DNA of 64,000 nucleotides from Epiperipatus broadwayi (taxonomy: Eukaryota; Onychophora; Udeonychophora; Euonychophora; Peripatidae), in NCBI GenBank assembly GCA_028023455.1, contig JAQFVV010006336.1, forward strand, positions 124,001 through 188,000, in the 5' to 3' direction. Under the pieces are notes generated by a model. That model had not been told where the DNA came from and made no database searches. It saw only the letters and a program-made list of their open reading frames with translations. The position numbers and the translations under genes are program-made. This document shows, one piece after another, positions 42,813 through 56,782 of this stretch (its first letter is position 1; each line of letters starts with the position of its first letter).

Positions 42813-43112
42813 GTTCTAGATGTATTTTTATATTGGACTATTTCCATCATCTAATATGTGTGTTGAATGTCTATAGAAAAGTTTAATTTTAATTAAATAT
42901 TCCAAATGCATTCAACTGTTAGTAATATCACATCAAACAGGTTAGTATATGCACCAACTGTTAGTAATATCACAGAAAACAACTGTTAGTAATATCACAG
43001 CAAACAGGCTAGTATATGCACTAACTGTTAGTAATAGCACAGCAAACAGATTAGTATACACACAACATTTCGAGAGATATTTTTCTCCCCTCCTCTTCAG
43101 GTGTTGCTTATT
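42813..43112 (-). mobile_element. Penelope-like element 3' tail, third copy
   Basis: Homologous to the ends of the inverted pair at 13600-15170: the plus-strand reading TATTTTTATATTGGACTATT (42821-42840) and ACTGTTAGTAATA(T/G)CACA(T/G)CAAAC blocks are shared. In this copy the block CAACTGTTAGTAATATCACA is repeated about four times (42911, 42956, 42980, 43022), an internal expansion. Neither the GIY-YIG part nor the tRNA-like part is present. Confidence 0.65.
43068..43100 (-). ncRNA. Hammerhead ribozyme-like core in PLE tail (well preserved)
   Basis: On the minus strand: CTGAAGA (43100-43094), then a 22-base helix II segment that folds as GGGAGA/TCTCTC (with one G-U pair) around AAAATA, then GAAA (43071-43068). 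The invariant CUGANGA and GAAA are both intact. PLEs are known to carry type I hammerheads with short stem III in their terminal repeats. The upstream stem I strand present in the 13.8 and 15.0 kb copies is diverged here. Confidence 0.6.
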
Positions 43113-43160
43113 TTGCAAGCTCTATATATAACACTAGCTTATGTCACATAATCATTCAAA

Positions 43161-44820
43161 ATAAAATTTATGAAGATAAATCAAAAAAATATAAATCAGA
43201 ATTGCAAGAATACATATTTGAAAGATTTCTCAACTTCTGAAAATAGTTGTTTAATTAAAATTTTACGGTATCTTTTGGTTTTTAGCCTTTTAAAAATATA
43301 TGTTGTTACCTCAATTTTTGTTTTACAGGTCTTTTGGACATAATTCTTTTTCTAATTTTAGCACAATATTTTTTTTAATTTTATTTGACACAAGAATGTA
43401 TATTGTTATTCTACAGTTTATAAAATCAATTTGAAAAATTGAATCACATTAAATCAAATGAAATCGTTTAGATAGAAATGAAGATTTGGATGTTGTGATG
43501 ATTGATTGTGATGTGCTGCATTTAATAAGATAAAGGATATGATATTTTCTCACAGTGCTATAAAAGCAATGCTACAATTATTTAAACAAAATTAGTTTTA
43601 TACAGAGTTGCTAATTTTTCTAATTTATTGTATAAAAGTAATAGAGGCACCCATTAATAATAAAGAAAAAATAGATTGTAAAATTTTCATTTAAGGATTT
43701 TCATAAAATTGTAAAAATATATTTGACAAGATCATGCAACCATGTGTGGTATACAGCTTTCTGGATATGATGGTATTGAATTTATTAATATAAAGTAGTA
43801 TCTTCACTTGACTTGGAAAATAAAATAAATGAATGCCAATATATTTTCTATAAATAAATTTATTGTTATATTAAGCGCTGTTTTTATAAAAAAAAAACAA
43901 GAACATATTTATGTTGTAGAGATTAACTTGAAGACCCATTAATAATGCAATATTAATTGAAGCTCTTTTAAAGATATTAATAGAGCTTAAAATATAATGA
44001 AATCTCTTAAACATAATTATTTGCTTCAGAAGAAGTAAAATGACAAAATTTAGCTATAGCAAATAACCATATTTAAAAGAACAAAATGCAATATATATGG
44101 ATGTATATATGGTTTATGTAGAGGTAAGTATAATTATTACAAAACTCATCTTTCAATTTTTATTTTTTGTATACTAATACTTTTTTGTACTTCTAGAGTT
44201 AGAAATACAATACTCACTTATAGATGGCTGCTAAATGTACAGTATATTTTTTGATTATAATGTAGTATTAAGTATAATAATGAATTATTACGTAATGTTT
44301 TCAAATTGATAAAAATGTGTTTATATAAAGATTGAACAAGTAAATGTATATATGGCTATTTGCCACTAAATGATTTATCAATTAAACACTCAGAAAAGTT
44401 TATCTATCATTATAAATAAATAAATAAATAAATATTTGTTTTAAAGGCACACAATATATTTATTCTACCTTTTTATTATTTATTGGCACTCTTATATCAA
44501 TTCGTCTACTATTATTATCAGATCTTATTTCGTGTAGTAATTCGGTTGCATAACTTAGATTCTGGTGGTTGTTTAAATGTTGTAATTTATGTGCTATTTA
44601 TTTTAATAATACTTAAACCAGGATAATGATTAGATAGATATTTTTAATTTAGAAATTGATTGATGACATTTAAAATTAAACTTCTGTAAAAATTATGAAT
44701 ATTTATGTTATTGACATTTAAAACATCAATAATCAATAAATTAGTAATCATGATTTAAAAGATTAAGGAAAAAGTGAAATGATTCTATCACATTTTTAAA
44801 AAATAACAATGCTGAACTTA
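43161..44820. other. A/T-rich non-coding stretch
   Basis: Nothing could be supported here. Confidence 0.5.
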
Positions 44821-44840
44821 TATATATATATATATATGAA

Positions 44841-45066
44841 TAGATGGAGCTTTACCAAGACCTACAAACAAGCGTATTTGTTTACATAATGTCAGAGTCA
44901 ATATTCACTGTTTCTTTCATTTTGCTCCACCCTCAGATCAGCTGATTTCAAGCTGATTTGCTCTCATCAGTGAAAGGATAGAAAAATGAAAGAAACAGTG
45001 AATATTGACTCTGACGTTTATGTAAACAAATACGCTTGTTTAGAGGTCTTGGTAAAGCTCCATCTA
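44841..45066. mobile_element. Hairpin element with near-identical 83-bp arms
   Basis: The left arm TAGATGGAGCTTTACCAAGA... (44841-44923) and right arm (44983-45066) are nearly perfect reverse complements; visible differences include an ATAATG/CGTTTAT indel near 44886/45015 and one base near 44865. The loop is about 59 bases. (TA)n lies immediately to the left. It resembles a MITE-like foldback element; no target duplication could be defined because of the TA flank. Confidence 0.8.
44946..44970 (-). ncRNA. Hammerhead-like core in the hairpin loop
   Basis: On the minus strand: CTGATGA (44970-44964), GAGCAAATCAGCTT (helix II GAGC/GCUU, one G-U pair), GAAA (44949-44946). The invariant positions are all present. 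Because the match occurs once, without a family to compare and without a clear stem I or cleavage triplet, it may be chance. Confidence 0.35.
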
Positions 45067-47487
45067 TTGATCATTAATACAAGCGATAGCAGGTTTTTAC
45101 GTATATAAAACTTGTTTTGTTTTTCATATATATATATAAGAAGTACCATCTTTTCATTTTTATCTTTAAAATTTTTTATATTATTACTCAAAATGGTATA
45201 AAAATTAGGCATTTTAAGATTAATTATAATATTTATTGGAAAATTAAGTTTTCCATAATATTCCAGAAAATGTAAATGTATTTGTTTTCCCTGTATTGAA
45301 TATACATTATGACACCATATATATTTTATAATAATGTAAATTAGTATTGAATAAGAATATTCCTGTTTTTATTGAAATATTTTTAAAGGTTATCTCAATG
45401 TAGGGCACCACGATTTTAATGTATTAAACTTAAGACTTGCTATTCCTAAATTTATACTAAGTTATCTATTTAAAATATGTTTTTATCATTTTCAGTTACA
45501 TATATTTTAACAGTACACAATGAGAAATAGTGATGGAAACAACAAATAAATATACACTCAACAAATGAGTAAAGAATCAACATCAAAAGCCAATATAAGT
45601 AATAAACATTTTATCACCAACAATAATGGATATTCAATTGTCAGCCTTTGTTATTGAATTTTTTTTTTTTTAAATGTATAATATAAAATGTTTGGTCAAT
45701 CTTGGATCAAAACAATGCCAACTTAATCATGATATTATAAAAGCAATCATTAATACATTAAAAATACTGACGTCATTATATCAGTGCTTATCATTAATAT
45801 TCTGGCACATCTGGATATCATAAATGTGCATGCCATCAATGCAGTAGTCATTATAATAAGACCAATAAAATAGGAGAAAGTAAACTTTCAAGTCAATCTT
45901 TAATATATTATTTTCATCTAAATAATTTTACAGAAAATTATATAGATGTCCACACATACTTTTCATACACCATTAATCTAGAGATAACTTTGGGATTGCA
46001 GAGAACCTGGTGACAACTTAATGTATTTTAGTAATAAATAACTTTATGGGAATTAATTGATGTAACGACTAGTATATTTATTAGTTTAAAAAAATGTCTA
46101 TTAACATTTAATATTTAAGTAAATCACTGATTTTGACTATAAATATAAGAAAATATTTCAATAGATAAAATTTACAGAGATATTTAAAGAAGTTTACATA
46201 TAAACACACCTTTGTGCATATATGATAATACAAATTATACTAATCCATTAATAATTTATTATATATTATTGCATTTAAATAAACTACAAGCAATTAATTG
46301 GTAAACATATACATAATAACAACATACATTCATTAATTAAAATAAAAATAGTACGGTTCAATTATTAATTTTAAATATTCTTACTTTACAAAGTAAGATA
46401 TTATTTTTTCTCAACATTTATAAATTGTAAACAAAAGTTTTAAATATATTACATATCTTCTTTGAAATTGAACGTTCTACAATCTTTCAGAAAGTGCTTT
46501 CAAATTTATTTTTGCCAATTAACTAATTTTTTAGCCATTTTATTTTTATTCAAAAGATATTTACCTCAAGTTAATGTATAAGTAATTTTTCTTTTTTTGA
46601 AAAATAAATTGAAGTGAAAAAACTTGGGTGGAATAGCTTTTATTCTTTAACTTTTGTACCATATTCAACTAACATGCACAGTATCTATGTATTTTTTCAG
46701 TATTATTTTTTTTAAATCTTGCTTCCACTCTATATGAAATGGCTTCATTTGTTTTTCAGTATATAACTAAGTTATAATAGATTTATTTTCTTTACTATCA
46801 CATATGTATAAAAAATTACATGTATAAAATAAAGCACTACAGTCTCAATGATTGTTTTTCTTGTGGTTTGTCAGTATGGAATATATTAGTTTAATGGATA
46901 ATGATGTTTTGTCCTCAATTTCCAAATTTTAGCAGCAGTGTATATTTCACACTTATTGGGACATAAAATCATGGTGAAGACAAATGCAACACTTTGAATA
47001 ATTGGAAATTAATTTAAGTCCACTATTTATAACAGATACAAAGTAATGTATAAGCATGAGAATTAAAAAAAAATGTTTTTTTTTTTAATTGATAAAGAAA
47101 AAAACAAGATGAACATTAAATTACTACTGTTCTGTTTTTTAATTTACCCTTTGTAAAATCGAAAATATTTTTTTAAATATTTTTTCAGAAACTTTTAAAT
47201 AAAAACAGATTATACAATTAATTAAATAATTAAATTGTATTACAAAATACATATCTATTATAGGCAAAAATAGACTTTTTTTACATCAAAAGTTTTACAG
47301 ATTAATAAAATCAAAAATAAGTTAATTAAAATATTTTTAACAAAGATATTTTTTAAATTTAATTTGAAATAATTTGTAATAATTTAAAACATCAACAAAT
47401 ACTATTTCATAATATTTCAATTATTCCAGGCTTTTTAAAAATAGTTATATATGTAAATGTTGTCTGTATTCATTGTTATTTTTTGAG

Positions 47488-47490
<3 letters not shown>
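45067..47490. other. A/T-rich non-coding stretch
   Basis: Nothing could be supported. The minus frame at 45018-45212 overlaps the hairpin arm and is not coding. Confidence 0.5.

Positions 47491-47538
<48 letters not shown>
47491..47538. repeat. (TA)n microsatellite
   Basis: Alternating TA, about 48 bases. Confidence 0.96.
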
Positions 47539-47542
<4 letters not shown>

Positions 47543-48059
47543 CTTCCCCTTAACACCAATCCTACACATTATATAAGCAAATGCCCAGGGCACCAATTCT
47601 ATTAATAAATAGAATAAGTCAACAATTATTTATTGCTTTGAATTAATATTGAGACTCTTCTACTTATGCCTGACTTATAGCTTAGCTCAGTGGAGGATTA
47701 CAGAAAGTTAAGAATATACAGAATGCATTAATGAAGGAATAAATTCTATTGATGATTAAAATAAGATATATGCTTCATTTGTTAATCAACCAAATGATAG
47801 AAATTACTAAAGTTTTATTTATTCAAGTTAATAAACTATAATTTACATTTGATTATTTCCATCATCTAAATACAATCATAGATTAACTACAATATAGTTT
47901 TAACAAAAAACATGATATAGAATAACTCCACATCATAATCTAAATAGCTAAATTAATATTAATTTGGAACTATGAAATCAGATCTCAGGTAATCTTTAAT
48001 ACAATTTGATTAAAGAAATTCTATTACACAATAACTTATAACTATTGTAATAAAAATAA
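47539..48059. other. Unassigned stretch
   Basis: No gene. TAGCTCAGTGG at 47683-47693 matches a polymerase III A box exactly but no B box follows at the right distance, so no tRNA or SINE is called. Confidence 0.4.
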
Positions 48060-49111
<1,052 letters not shown>

Positions 49112-50093
49112 CACCTGGGTCTCATTTTACACAGATTTATTTAATGTGATTCATGATTCTTCAGAAATCGAACTCTGATAATGCACTATTGCTTTAAATA
49201 ATAAATTTTGTGCACTTACGTCATATTGAAAATAATAGCACATTATTGGAATTCGACTTTCATCTTAGTGATTTCAATATTTTCAGTGCTTTATAATAGT
49301 AAAATTTTATACAATAATGAAAGTAAAATCATGATTTTCACATTTTATGTATACCCACATTAAATTTTACAAGATTATAATGTAAATTTGTTCAAACATT
49401 GTGTGTGTTAATTTTGCATTTTAAATCACATTCTGTTTTTGCTTTTTAAAAAAACGTAATCAATTATTAATCGTTTAGTGTCCACAAGTTTACTTTTAAT
49501 TATTTTCTTATTAATGGCACTAATCACAAACGTGCTCTTAATTCCAACGAGAGATAAATGGTTGTATGTCTGAATATCGTGAGTTTCATAAACAATTAAT
49601 AAAATCATCATCTCAAAGATTAATTACTAATTATATTGTCACCAGAAAACCATTAACATAACATGAGAGTGAAATTGGCACTAGTTGTATTTCCTCTTGT
49701 GAAGAATCTGATTTTTTGCCAGTTTGCAAATAAACCTGTTTATCGGCAAGTAGCGATAATAATTAAAACATATATAAAAATGTCAATTACTGTACTGTAA
49801 ATTATGCATAAAAATATATTGTTTTGAATAAAATTAAATATTATAGTTAAAAAAAGTTTGTCTTGTATCAATTTTTTTCAAATTTGAAATTTTTTATTAG
49901 TCATATTTTATTTCCTTATTTTTTTTTTTGCATGAATTTTAAAGTAATTTTACATTGGTGCTTTGCTTTTATGCGATTTTTGAAAAATCACAGTCTGTAT
50001 CCCCCTTTTTCAAGGTAAGTTATGTCTATTTTTTTGCGATTTCTTTTGCACGTGTTTTCTGAGGAAACTATCATGTAAAACGAGACCCAGATG
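49112..50093. mobile_element. Non-autonomous pogo/Tigger-like DNA transposon
   Basis: Terminal inverted repeats CACCTGGGTCTCATTTTACA (49112-49131) and, on the other strand, CATCTGGGTCTCGTTTTACA (50093-50074) match at 18 of 20 positions. Each end is flanked by TA (49110-49111 and 50094-50095), the target duplication of the Tc1/mariner/pogo superfamily. A CA start and a CTCGTTTTA-type end recall Tigger-like elements. The 982-base unit has no transposase; the 61-codon minus frame at 49426-49611 shows no DDE or helix-turn-helix motif. It would depend on a transposase encoded elsewhere. Confidence 0.7.
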
Positions 50094-50519
50094 TATTTAT
50101 ATTTTGTTTGTTTATTATGATTTACTAAATAAGTATTATAATATGGACAATGCTATAGACCCACCAACAAATATAACACTATTTCTGTTTAATATTCCAT
50201 AAAGAATTTAATATTACCATTTATTTAACCACCAACTACATTAAATATAGCTATGATTCTATGATAATACAAAAATAAATATTCAAGGGAAAAATTTAAG
50301 CACACGAAAAATAAACAAGCTACTTGCCTAATAAATCTAACAACAAATAATGAATCCCCACCTAACTTTGAAGTAAACTATTGGTGTGAAACTCAGTCTC
50401 ACCACCAGAATAAAGAGGACATATACTATTCAACTTCATAAAATATCATTTTTATAATGCATACTATACAATCTAGGAATATACTCCACTCATGGCAAAT
50501 ACTTAGATATATTAACTTT
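50094..50519. other. A/T-rich non-coding stretch
   Basis: Nothing could be supported here. Confidence 0.45.
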
Positions 50520-50585
50520 CCCCCCCCCCCCCCCCCCCCCTTTCCTCTTTTTTTTTTCTTTTTTTGGTTTCTTTTTTTTTTTTTT
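50520..50585 (+). repeat. C21 homopolymer in a 66-base pyrimidine-rich tract
   Basis: 21 consecutive C residues are followed by mixed C/T and T runs, broken only by one GG at 50567-50568. The other strand carries G21. Such tracts can form triplex or G-rich structures; in an assembly they are also prone to length error. Confidence 0.9.
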
Positions 50586-53252
50586 AATTAATATTATTAT
50601 AAAGATGTTGGGGCCAATTGTTTTTACTCATTCGCCAATTAAATACCTTTGTTGGTGAGAGAAAGTTATCAATCCCAATCTACATAGATCATGTCATGAA
50701 TAACTTTCTTTCTCATAGATACTCTATACACTTCATTTTATACATTGAAAAATAAATACAAACACACATAGGTCACTAATCCCTTCTATTCTTTTAGCAT
50801 ATGGCTCTGTCTAAAATTAACAGAGAGAAAAACAGTCATAAAACTGAATATTTACTAATTATATAAAATAAATGCATAAGACATACACACATACATATAA
50901 TTAAGAGCATGAAAATAACCTCAAATTATATAATACACAGATATTACGGTAAAAGTAAATGATAAACTGGAAATAAAACGTTTAGTTTGTGACAAATTAT
51001 TAGCTGTTTTAAAATTTTTACATGACAGTAGTTATTGCCAACGAATTCCACCATTTCTGATAACAATATTTATTTTTTATACATTTATTATTCTCTAAGC
51101 CGATTTTTTAATTTCGAGCCATTAAATAAATAAAAATATATATACCTCTCTTTAATAAAATACACAAAGTGCATATATAATATACATAATAAATTCTATT
51201 TAAATAATAATTATTTACCGGCCTATTGCGACTTGCAACACACTATCTGAGATGTTCTTGAAGTCAAGAAAATAGCATAAATTAAACAAACAAATAATAA
51301 ATAAATAATAACCTATCTATCTTTCTGGGGTATATCAATAGCAACAAGCAAAAGAAAAAAGTCACATTTCTTTTAACTTAAAAAAAATTTACTTGCAAAG
51401 TTTTTTTTTTTTTTTTTGAAACATAAAGTTTCCTGAACAACGTGAAGACAAAGTTCATGATTTCAGATGAGTACATGTTAGTAAACATGGAGACAAATTT
51501 CTATATAATAAGCATTCACAACTTAGATTTAATTTAGCAATCTCAAATGTTCTTAGCAATAGCTAATTAAGTTCATTAATATAGCATGCACAATAACAAA
51601 TTTTTATATAATGATGGATATATATATAATTTCAACTACATATTCATTGGGTATTGATTATTTATTTAATTCTGGATATTTTTTGATTTAGCAATCTCTT
51701 AACATGTTTCCAAAAAGAAAATGTCAGCTTCCCATAAACATCATAAGCTAGCATGAATATAGTTATTTTGGTCCATTGCTAATTAATTATTTATGTAAAA
51801 TCTACAATTTCTTAAGTAATAATATTTTTCTTTTACTTAATAAGTCCACATATCAAGGAGAAAAAGAAATATAAAATATTAATGTCCTTCTACTTGACTT
51901 AAAATAGGTATACATTAATAAACACTAGTAATTAATGAATTATTAATATGCTACACATTCACTTCATTAATAAAGTAATTTATAAGCATGAATAATAATA
52001 AGCACAATTATTATCATGTAGTAGTCCAAAATATAGCACAATAAATTATATACACATCCTCTGATTTTTAATTTAACTTTTACATAATTAGAAGAGAATT
52101 GAAACTTAGAGTCTATGGTAGGTTTTATTACACAATCCCGCAAAAAAAATTTTTAAACGATTATAAAAGTTCACACAATTTATTTAAAAGACTAGAAAGT
52201 TCATGCAATTTCATTTTTTCTTAATAATAATAGAAGATATAAACAAACAAAGTAGATTAAAGTTATCAGCATATAAATTCATTTTAAAATTATAAGATTA
52301 ATTTAACATTTAACTGAGTGAAGAAAATGAAGAAAATATACTTTTTGTATAAATTAGCCTGATATCCTTTGTTAAAGCTGTCTGGTAGATAGAATTCCCA
52401 CACTGAATTTTATAAAGAAAATAATGATTAAAAATTTACACTTTGAAGTTTAACTGACTTGATTTCTGGAAAAGATTGGAAAAAATGCACAAAGAAGAAT
52501 TGGCAAAAGCAGAGTGAATAATAATGCATGATATTGAATGAATGACTGAATGGATGGATAATAATCTATTACTAACTATCAGTTAAATACATTTTTTTTC
52601 CATCAATCAAATGTTCAGTCTATCATCCAAAGTTTAGCTCCACCCTTTGCACTCTGTCAATTAAAGAACAAATATTTAAGAAATCTTTTCTTAAAAAAAA
52701 AAATATTTTGATTTTCTAAATTAAATCAAACCAAATAAAACAAATAAAAAAATTACTTTTTACACTTTTGAAATAAATAAATATTAATTACCAAGTAAAA
52801 TAAAGTAGTTGATAGCACAATTTACTTTGTCAAATAATTTACCCATCCAAATATCCATTAATGACTCAAAATATATTTATATCTGTTAGTTTAGATATTT
52901 GCTGTAATTCTAAATGTTTTTTTGTAAAATGTGAAATTCTATTCTGTAATTAAATATAAAAAATGAAATTGGAAGATGATACAGACATCCATCCATACAC
53001 ATATGTTTTTATATGAATACTAAATTATCCTGACTAAAATATGACTGATATGGCTATGAGTTAAACATGTTTCATTGATTATATTACTTAAACATAGATA
53101 GGTGTTCCAATGAATAAACAGATCAGAAAACCATCTAAAATAATACCAACCACTATTTTATAAATAATTAAAAAAATTTACATCAACTTAACTTGCATAT
53201 CAACAATTCCTGTAATAATCCACCCCCTTTCTTGCATTAAATACTTTATCAA

Positions 53253-53253
<1 letters not shown>
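50586..53253. other. A/T-rich non-coding stretch
   Basis: No gene or element could be supported. A T run lies at 51402-51417 and A runs at 52694-52704. Confidence 0.5.
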
Positions 53254-53305
<52 letters not shown>

Positions 53306-53330
53306 CAACAACAACAACAACAACAACAAC

Positions 53331-53373
<43 letters not shown>

Positions 53374-53420
53374 CAACAACAACAACAACAACAACAATAA
53401 TAATAATAATAGTAATAGTA
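53254..53420 (+). repeat. Compound (AAT)n(ACA)n microsatellite, alternating blocks
   Basis: The order is (AAT)n to about 53302, (ACA)n to 53330, (AAT)n to 53371, (ACA)n to 53396, (AAT)n to 53410, then degenerate AGTAAT. The two (ACA)n blocks with identical borders (TAACACAACAAC) suggest duplication of an AAT-ACA module. Confidence 0.95.
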
Positions 53421-53456
53421 ACAAGTCAGATGTCACATGACTTATATATAGCTTGC
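53419..53456 (+). repeat. Short dispersed block shared with 42398-42440
   Basis: ACAAGTCAGATGTCACATGA followed by CTTATATATAGCTTGC matches the left end of the composite repeat at 42398-42440, same orientation. A relative on the minus strand lies at 43112-43155. Confidence 0.55.
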
Positions 53457-53659
53457 ACTTACAAATATGTAAAATTAAGAGCTATAATTCTAAACAAGTC
53501 CCATATGATTTTTTCAGTTGAGAGCTGACTTAAAAAAACCCCCCCCCAACCGGCTAAAATAAAAATAATAATCTTTATAATATCATAAATAAAAAAAAAA
53601 CTTAATATTAGCACCAATTTAAATAAAAAACAACACAAACAACTACTAATAATAATCAA

Positions 53660-53988
<329 letters not shown>

Positions 53989-54154
53989 GCTTATAAAAAA
54001 TCCCAACTAACATTCATAAACCACTCTCACATAAGGTTTTAGACCATTAACAAAATTTTTTAAAATTATAGCACTTTTTCATTTTTTTTAGTTAAATGTA
54101 TGTTATTCATCACTGACACAGTATGATTTAATTACTTGTGCCCATTCAGAAAGT

Positions 54155-54155
54155 C

Positions 54156-54198
<43 letters not shown>

Positions 54199-54199
54199 T

Positions 54200-54237
<38 letters not shown>

Positions 54238-54238
54238 G
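54155..54238. repeat. (TA)n hairpin with CACAATA/TATTGTG arms
   Basis: CACAATATAT at the left and ATATATTGTG at the right close a long A/T palindrome interrupted by GTATTAAAAT in the middle. It abuts the tRNA-like repeat at 54237. Confidence 0.8.
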
Positions 54239-54405
54239 GGGATTTGAATACAGACTTACAAACTTCCTTCAGCTATCAAGTCCAATCTTGTATTATCGAT
54301 ACATATAACATTTACATTTGGAAAGCATAAACGATCTCAAATATTTGTATTTTGTGCTGAATAGCAGTCACCAGTTGGTCCACATCACCATCTTCCACAT
54401 ACATA
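54237..54405 (-). repeat. tRNA-like/hammerhead-core repeat, copy 4
   Basis: Minus strand. The complement of CCAGTTGGTCCACATCACCA (54371-54390) is the leader, followed by a decayed core (CTGGTGA 54374-54368, helix II TGCT/AGCA retained, AAAA 54353-54350). The spacer is diverged, and the tRNA-like end carries the complement of GGGGATTTGAATACAG (54238-54253). The sequence beyond its leader (54410-54480) is related to the left arm of the foldback at 21762, so the parent repeat is longer than the 170-base core. Confidence 0.65.
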
Positions 54406-55051
54406 TATAATCCATGTTCAGTTTATATTAAGTTAGCATATCTTCAATTTTTAATATACAGGCTTTAATATTGTTCACTTTCCTACTCTGAGGAAATGCT
54501 CTAAACCTTTGTCGTTGCCAATATTGTTATCATGATCATGTTGACTTTAAGTCACTTTAATCTCTAATATATTAGATTTTAGTATGTCACTTTAAATATA
54601 CAGAAGAAGGATAATCTGAATTTAGGCTGAATCTATAATATATGAGTACAATTAGTTTTTATACAATTCGATCCTAGTATATATTTTTATATTAAAATAC
54701 GCAAAAAAGTTATAATTTATAATGAAACTCAAGACAGATATTAAAATAATATTGAAACTAATGTCAATTTTTATTCATCATTTACGGTGATTAATTAATC
54801 ATTTTCTTTTCTCAAAAATTTTAGACAATAGATAGATATTCTACAAACATTTTATAAAATAAATTAATTGATCTAATTTTGAAAAAAAAAATCTTTTTAT
54901 ATTTGAGATGAATTTAATTTGCTTTTTAGCAATTTATTGATTTATAAAAAAATATTTATTTCGATGAAGAAAAATCTATTCTTTTAATAAATCTCAAAAC
55001 TATTGTTATATATTTTTGAAAAATTATTGCAAAAATAGTCTCTTAACTGCA
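54406..55051. other. A/T-rich stretch
   Basis: 54410-54480 is related to 21762-21830 (CAGTTTATATT..G.TAGCA and ACAGGCTT.AAT). The remainder holds nothing I can support. Confidence 0.45.
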
Positions 55052-55821
<770 letters not shown>

Positions 55822-56135
55822 GAAGCAAAGGTAGATGTATCACTATAGATTATTTTAGTAGATCTTACAAAAGAAGTACATATTACTCATAAGACTTGTC
55901 AATAATTAGATAGTGAAGGTTTATGATTTTAATATTTTTGTTTTATTTTTTATATACAAATAGTTATCTATTTACTACTAATAATTTGAGAACAAGTTAG
56001 ACACAGTGTAGTTTTAATTACATTTGATACAAAGAGATGAAAATATTACACTTATTCTCATTGCAAACAAAAATAACTATTTATTTGGCATAACTATATA
56101 ATTTCCATTATGATGTTTTTATGATATAATAAATG

Positions 56136-56256
56136 CCAATAAACGTCACATGACCACCACCTCTTATGCTTGTGTATAACTGTTGTTAAAACAGGCAAAA
56201 CTCACTATATATATATATATATATATATATTGCCACACACAACAAGCTAGAGTAAT
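56136..56256 (+). repeat. ~120 bp direct repeat, unit 1
   Basis: GCCAATAAACGTCACATGAC...AACAAGCTAGAGTAAT recurs at 56606-56710 in the same orientation. This unit holds a longer (TA)n than the second. Confidence 0.8.
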
Positions 56257-56420
56257 CAATGGATGCCAGAAGGCTTGTGCATAAAATCCCTATGTAGTAC
56301 CTACTCATCCAATATCCCCCAGACTAGTTTCTGGCTTAAGGCCTTTGTCATAGAGCAGCCTTGGATCTGAGAGCACTGCATCTAGATCTTAGGATCTAAT
56401 GCAACCCTCCAGCAACCACC
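56228..56420 (+). repeat. Dispersed repeat family C, copy 1
   Basis: AACAAGCTAGAGTAATCAAT with TTAGGATCTAATGCAACCCT and CAGCAACCACCTTTTAT is distantly repeated at 58395-58600 and 58745-58950. Non-coding; class unknown. Confidence 0.45.
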
Positions 56421-56605
56421 TTTTATCTTCATTTAACTACAAAACTATGAGTCTTAAACTGAAAACACCTTACTGTTTTCAATCCAAGCCATTAGCTTAT
56501 ATAGTCATATGGGTTTGAACCAAGTTCAGTACCCATACATTTTGATGTATTTGATTCTTTAATAACCATAGCCACCACTATCCTATTAGGCAGGGTTGGT
56601 TTTTA

Positions 56606-56710
56606 GCCAATAAACATCACATGACCACCACCTCTTATGCATTGTATAACTGTTGTTTAAACAGGCAAAACTCACTATATATATTGTCACATATAACAAG
56701 CTAGAGTAAT
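56606..56710 (+). repeat. ~120 bp direct repeat, unit 2
   Basis: Second copy of 56136-56256, with a contracted TA tract (ACTATATATATTGTCACA). Confidence 0.8.
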
Positions 56711-56713
56711 GAA

Positions 56714-56757
<44 letters not shown>

Positions 56758-56782
56758 TTCATATATATAAACATATATATAT

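Larger units (their letters stand above)
42404..43160. mobile_element. Composite foldback repeat with hammerhead-bearing PLE tail
   Basis: The left end (42398-42480, with AAGTCAGATGTCACACGACTT and TTATATATAAAGCTCACAAAATAAGC) has an inverted relative at the right end (43112-43155, complement of GCAAGCTCTATATATAACAC). Between them lie a foldback (42479-42782) and a minus-strand PLE-type tail with a hammerhead-like core (42813-43112). The left-end block also recurs at 53419-53456. The boundaries are approximate. Confidence 0.5.

Noticed and set aside
47683-47693. Exact A-box match TAGCTCAGTGG
   Set aside because: No B box at a suitable distance and no tRNA fold; single short matches are expected.
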